This document shows, one piece after another, positions 60,320 to 64,000 of a stretch of DNA of 64,000 bases; positions within the stretch are counted from its first letter, which is position 1; the number at the start of each line of letters is the position of its first letter. The notes beneath the pieces are model-generated. The model was given only the letters and a program-made list of their open reading frames with translations. It had not been told where the DNA came from and searched no databases. Source of the DNA: Lutjanus erythropterus (lineage: Eukaryota > Chordata > Actinopteri > Lutjaniformes > Lutjanidae); NCBI GenBank assembly GCA_020091685.1, contig CM034595.1, positions 13,940,525 through 14,004,524 of the forward strand. The letters run 5' to 3'. The translations under genes were made by a program, and so were the position numbers.

Positions 60320-60800
60320 TTAATTGCAACAATGGTGAGAATAATGGAAATCTCATTTTTGGCAGATGCTATTTGCACCCAGAGTGGAAAAGTGGCCATT
60401 TGCACCTGGGGTGGAGTAGCCAAGGTGGCTATTTTCACCCAGTTGTATGAGCCTAGTAAAGCAGAGACAAGCACCCAGATTCCCGCAACAAACAACGCTA
60501 ATCGCACCCAGTAGTCACCCAATTCAAATTGGCTACTACTATGATAAAACTATGATCTTTTCCTAAACCTAACCAAGTAGTTTTGTTGCCCCAAACTGAC
60601 TGAAAACTGTAAAAAAGATAAGTCAAATAAGTCTAAAAATTAAAAGTTAACAGCAGCTTCAAATTTCTGACCACATGGGACTCAAACCTCAATGTCCCAC
60701 AGGAAAGTCATGTGCTTAACCCAGTCACGTACCACGACCTGTCAGTAACAGAGAATTTGTAACCAAAAAAAACTGCCATGTGCCTATTCTCACCCAGGTG
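60320..60800 (-). mobile_element. SINE-like relic, copy 2, with internal tandem words
   Basis: On the minus strand it contains 'aaaactacttggttaggttt' then 'aggaaaagatcat', related to copy 1 at 53400, and a B-box-like 'gaggtttgagtccc' (about 60670). Adjacent is a 60335-60530 block in which 'gcacccag…gtggc-att' words recur. ORFs on both strands through it are repeat translations. Confidence 0.4.
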
Positions 60801-61969
60801 CACAAAGACACTATTTTTTTTAACCACATCCTGCTGTTCTAATCTTTTCCTTTTTCTTTATGGGAAATGAGGTCTTAAATTATTATTCATTTTTAGGCAA
60901 AGGTGTCAAAATGTATTTATAATGATGTATTGACAGGGATCGACAGTTATACTGCATCCACCTACTATATTTACCACTGCAGAGGGAGATCCATAGCATA
61001 AAAGAAAACATTTCACAATGTCACAACTAATTTAGTCTTCTGAGTAAACATAATGTGTTTCCTCCTTGTTTATTTTTTTATAAACCCATCCTGGAGAAGC
61101 GGAAAAACCTGGAGGTAAGTTGACATGTCTAATCTGAGAAGCTTTGACAGGCAGGTGAACTGACAGAAGAACAGAAACCAACACTTGGCTGACAGCAACC
61201 CTGGAGCGCAGAGACAGCTGCCGACATGTCAGACAGACAGATAAACAGACAGGAACAAGAAGTCGAAAGATAAGACATTTATTGACAGACGGAGCGACTG
61301 CTCTCCTTGACAGAGAGACAGACAGGCAGACGTCAAGAACAGGGACTGAGGAAGGAGGGATTCTGCTGAGTCTACAGGCTTGAATTTAACGGATGTTCTA
61401 CAAGCGGGCCTGCAGTGTTAGACGGGGTGAACTAAATGTGGTGTCAAATTTGCAGATGTGGAGATAGATGGTGATGGAAGGATGGAGAAAGAAAAGCCAC
61501 GGGAGAGAAAGAAGGGAAATGAAGGAATATGAAAAATCATGATGGAGTATCTAGATAAGCCGGAGCGGACGTGAACTGGGGAGAGAAGCAGAGGCAAATG
61601 CAGTTTGCGCTGCTGTCGCTTTGTTTGACGGAAGCAAGAGGCGACTTCGCATCAATATTGCTCGGGCTTCTAAGAGATCCGCTTATGGAAACATCCCATA
61701 ATGTAACAGATATTGGGGAGGAAAAATAAATAAATAAAACATCCAAATTGATTTTGTTTTCATGCCCATGCCAGAGCGAAGCAAGCACTTGATCTATTCT
61801 AAGATGATCTTGATAAAAATAAAAGAGAGGCAAAGTGTTCCTCTGACGACTGATCAACGTCAAGCCCCTCAATGAAACAGACACCTCTCACTTATGATGC
61901 TGCCGCTTGTTGTGGGTGCGTGCGCCCCTGCGTGTGTGTGTGTGTGTGTGTGTCCTCTAGTCTTAGAGG

Positions 61970-63130
61970 AGGTACATAAAAAGCTCACTTTGCCTCTCCA
62001 AAGGGGTTTTTGGATCATCTGCTGAGGCAGGTGATGGGGCTTGACGGATTGATTGAGGCGAAGTTCTCATCGACAGTGGCAGCGCCCCATAGAGTTCCCA
62101 GCTCCAGTGCACACTGTTCCATTAAAGGATCATTTAGAGGGAGAGCAAGTTCCACCTGCACTTATGCAGAGCACACCCTAATGTGAGATGAAACAGACAT
62201 TTTCAAGCTACGGGAAAGGGAGGGAGGAAGGAGAGAAAAAAAAAAAAATTAGAATAATGAAAAATAAAAATTCAGTCCCTTCCCAACAGCGCATTTCCAT
62301 CTTCAAGAGAACAGCGATTGATGAAGTAATCTATTATTGATATCATCATCGTTATGCGCCGATGGCAGTTTCAGTGTTACGGAGCCCCCAGCTCTGAACG
62401 TCATTGCACTGTTTGCAGATTATGCTACTCAGCATCATTATATTTTCTAATTAACTGCTTTAATTTGGGATTTAAATCCTAAGTGAGGGGAGAAACTTGA
62501 AAATGCTGAACAAGAAAGAATAATACTGTATTTGGTGTAAAGATGAAAGGAGAGGTGTATAAAGAACAAGGTACAGACAGTTACACAAGTGGCTATTGCG
62601 CTTTTCAAAATAGACTTGTAGGAGCTGGCACATTGTGTGGAATCAGCACAAATACACTTTTATGGATGGAAAAAAAAAGAGAAAACACTACCCACTATGA
62701 AGACGGGATACGTCCTGAGAAACATTTTAAATGAAATACATATAACATACTAAAATACTGCCGCGTTACGAGGAGGTGAGAAAGTCTCATTTTACACAAC
62801 AAAACAAAATGAATCAAAAATGCGGGATGTTAAAGGCTGTTAGCTTCTCTTGCTAATGCATCTCTTTCTCCTTCCTTCCCTTCCTCTCTGCAGTGCAGTT
62901 AAAGATATGAAAAATATATGTGCTTTTTTCCCCCTCTCCTTTCCACCGCGCCGTGTTAAATCATTAAAGAGAAGTCCTGCTCATTATCTCTCTAAACAAA
63001 ACTTCTCTTAAACCAAATAAATCACCGTTGCGCGGCGCAGCTAACAGCCGTGAAGGGATAAATTACAAAGCGCCTCACTGGCAGCGCTGGTATTTTAAAA
63101 AGCTTGCTGCACAATTTCTATGATGTGCAG
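61970..63130. promoter_or_regulatory. Candidate conserved noncoding block
   Basis: Repeat-poor stretches with enhancer-like texture: 'ttgacggattgattgaggcg', 'atctattattgatatcatca', 'gcagattatgctactcagca', 'tgcgcggcgcagctaacagc' and 'tttgtaatgcaggtttcctt'. It is interrupted by ordinary AT-rich DNA (about 62480-62820). Inference from texture only. Confidence 0.4.
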
Positions 63131-63469
63131 TAATTTGTAATGCAGGTTTCCTTATGTTTATAAGGTCTCCTCAGGTGTGTGTGGTGTATGCTGGGAGAAG
63201 AGGTGAAGGGTGGGGAGTGAGGAATAAAAAAGATCCTATTTGTGTTCTTTGTACTTTCAATATTATTAAGCTTGTTTTTGCAATAAATCTAACACTAAGC
63301 AAAATTATTATACATCCCTGAATATAGTTTTATAAAGTTAATAATATTACTAAGACAGCAAAACATGACCATTGCCAGTAAGGTTTGACTCCTAACTCTT
63401 TATTATCTTTATCGTCTTGTGTGTTAGTATGGTACTGACTGAAGAAAATACATTTCCCTTTTTGGATAT

Positions 63470-63905
63470 TAGGCCTAGGCAACATTTTAATATTTTATCA
63501 ATATCATGATGTGTGATTGGGTATCATCTTAGATTTTGGATATTGTTACATCATGACCTGGCAAGTTTTGTCTTTTCCTGGTTTTAAAGGCTGCATTTAA
63601 GTAAAGCTATGTAATTTTCTGGACTTACCAGATTGTTCTAGCTGTTCTATTACTTCCCTTTAACAGGGCTGAAAAATGAATTGAAATTGATAAAGGTAAA
63701 GTTTGTTACAACATAAATTATATATGAAGTGCTGTGATGCTACAGAGAAATGAGAACGTGCTTGTTTGATACAGACCCCAGCAAAAATCACATCATCTTT
63801 TTTTTTTTGTTCAGTGAAAATTAACTTCCCACTAAAATTGTGACTGGTATCACATTATCTGTCAAAATATTGCCAATATAAGGTTGTTTTTTTTGCCCAT
63901 CATTC
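63470..63905. mobile_element. Repeat family C, copy 2
   Basis: Begins 'ttaggcctaggcaacatttt' with 'atcaatatcatgatgtg' and closes 'tcaaaatattgccaatataa', a typical '…ggcgat…atcatgat' fish hAT repeat. The central phrases match the copy at 60045-60310. Confidence 0.5.
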
Positions 63906-64000
63906 AGCCTTAGCTTTTACTCACTTAGTCATTAGATCCACATTACTAATGATTATTTCTAAGAAATCTCACTGTGTTAATATTTTGTAAAGACACCTAA

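Larger units (their letters stand above)
54780..64000 (-). other. Intron (partial) upstream of the first visible exon
   Basis: No exon encoding the missing cysteine half of the split finger was recognised in this 9.2 kb, so the intron extends beyond the window. It contains a hAT-like element (54838-55678) and its fragment (58855-58930), two related repeats (60045-60310 and 63470-63905), a SINE-like relic (60320-60800), pyrimidine-rich DNA (about 59800-60030), and candidate conserved elements (56940-57620, 57960-58360 and 61970-63130). Short CA/GT runs lie at 56870-56890, 57621-57638 and 61929-61953. ORFs seen here are not coding-like. Confidence 0.65.

Noticed and set aside
60301-60522. 73-residue ORF with hydrophobic segments
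   Set aside because: Both strands are open because of repeated 'cacccag/gtggc' words; it is repeat translation and not a membrane protein.

Overview
The window looks like teleost fish nuclear DNA. It is AT-rich, carries many long CA/GT microsatellites and several repeat families typical of fish genomes, and has almost no long open reading frames. Nearly all of it is intron of one gene on the minus strand. Four coding exons of a C2H2 zinc-finger protein are visible, at 54705-54779, 18421-18587, 6519-6602 and 3414-3534 in transcription order. All have canonical GT/AG borders and join in one reading frame. The joined peptide covers the end of one finger, three complete fingers beginning F-E-C, Y-K-C (an unusual C-x4-C finger) and Y-L-C, then a complete F-K-C finger and the first half of a Y-R-C finger. 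Wording and context fit the C-terminal finger block of ZNF407; ZNF335 is the main alternative. The first and last exons of the gene lie outside the window.

Layout: 1-3413 is intron 3' of the last visible exon. 3535-6518 (3.0 kb), 6603-18420 (11.8 kb) and 18588-54704 (36 kb) are complete introns. 54780-64000 is intron 5' of the first visible exon.

The introns hold two interleaved kinds of sequence. One is unique, AT-rich, homeodomain-motif-rich DNA that resembles vertebrate conserved noncoding elements (near 0.3-0.9, 8.8, 13.5, 21, 26, 31-32, 37, 45.4, 48, 49.9, 57-58 and 62-63 kb). The other is a patchwork of relic transposons: hAT-type elements with 8-bp target duplications, foldback MITEs, a Penelope-like GIY-YIG endonuclease relic interrupted by a BED-domain hAT derivative, a LINE C-terminal relic, and dispersed fish repeats.

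Items most worth a second look: an insert at 34878-35288 with one cysteine-rich ORF between perfect 25-bp direct repeats; the nested Penelope/hAT locus at 41.3-42.1 kb; a CpG-dense island alone inside the 36-kb intron (about 47.1 kb); and an exactly one-finger, phase-symmetric exon that could be skipped without breaking frame. I found no tRNA, rRNA or other complete gene. I could not run any database search, so family names rest on recognition only.
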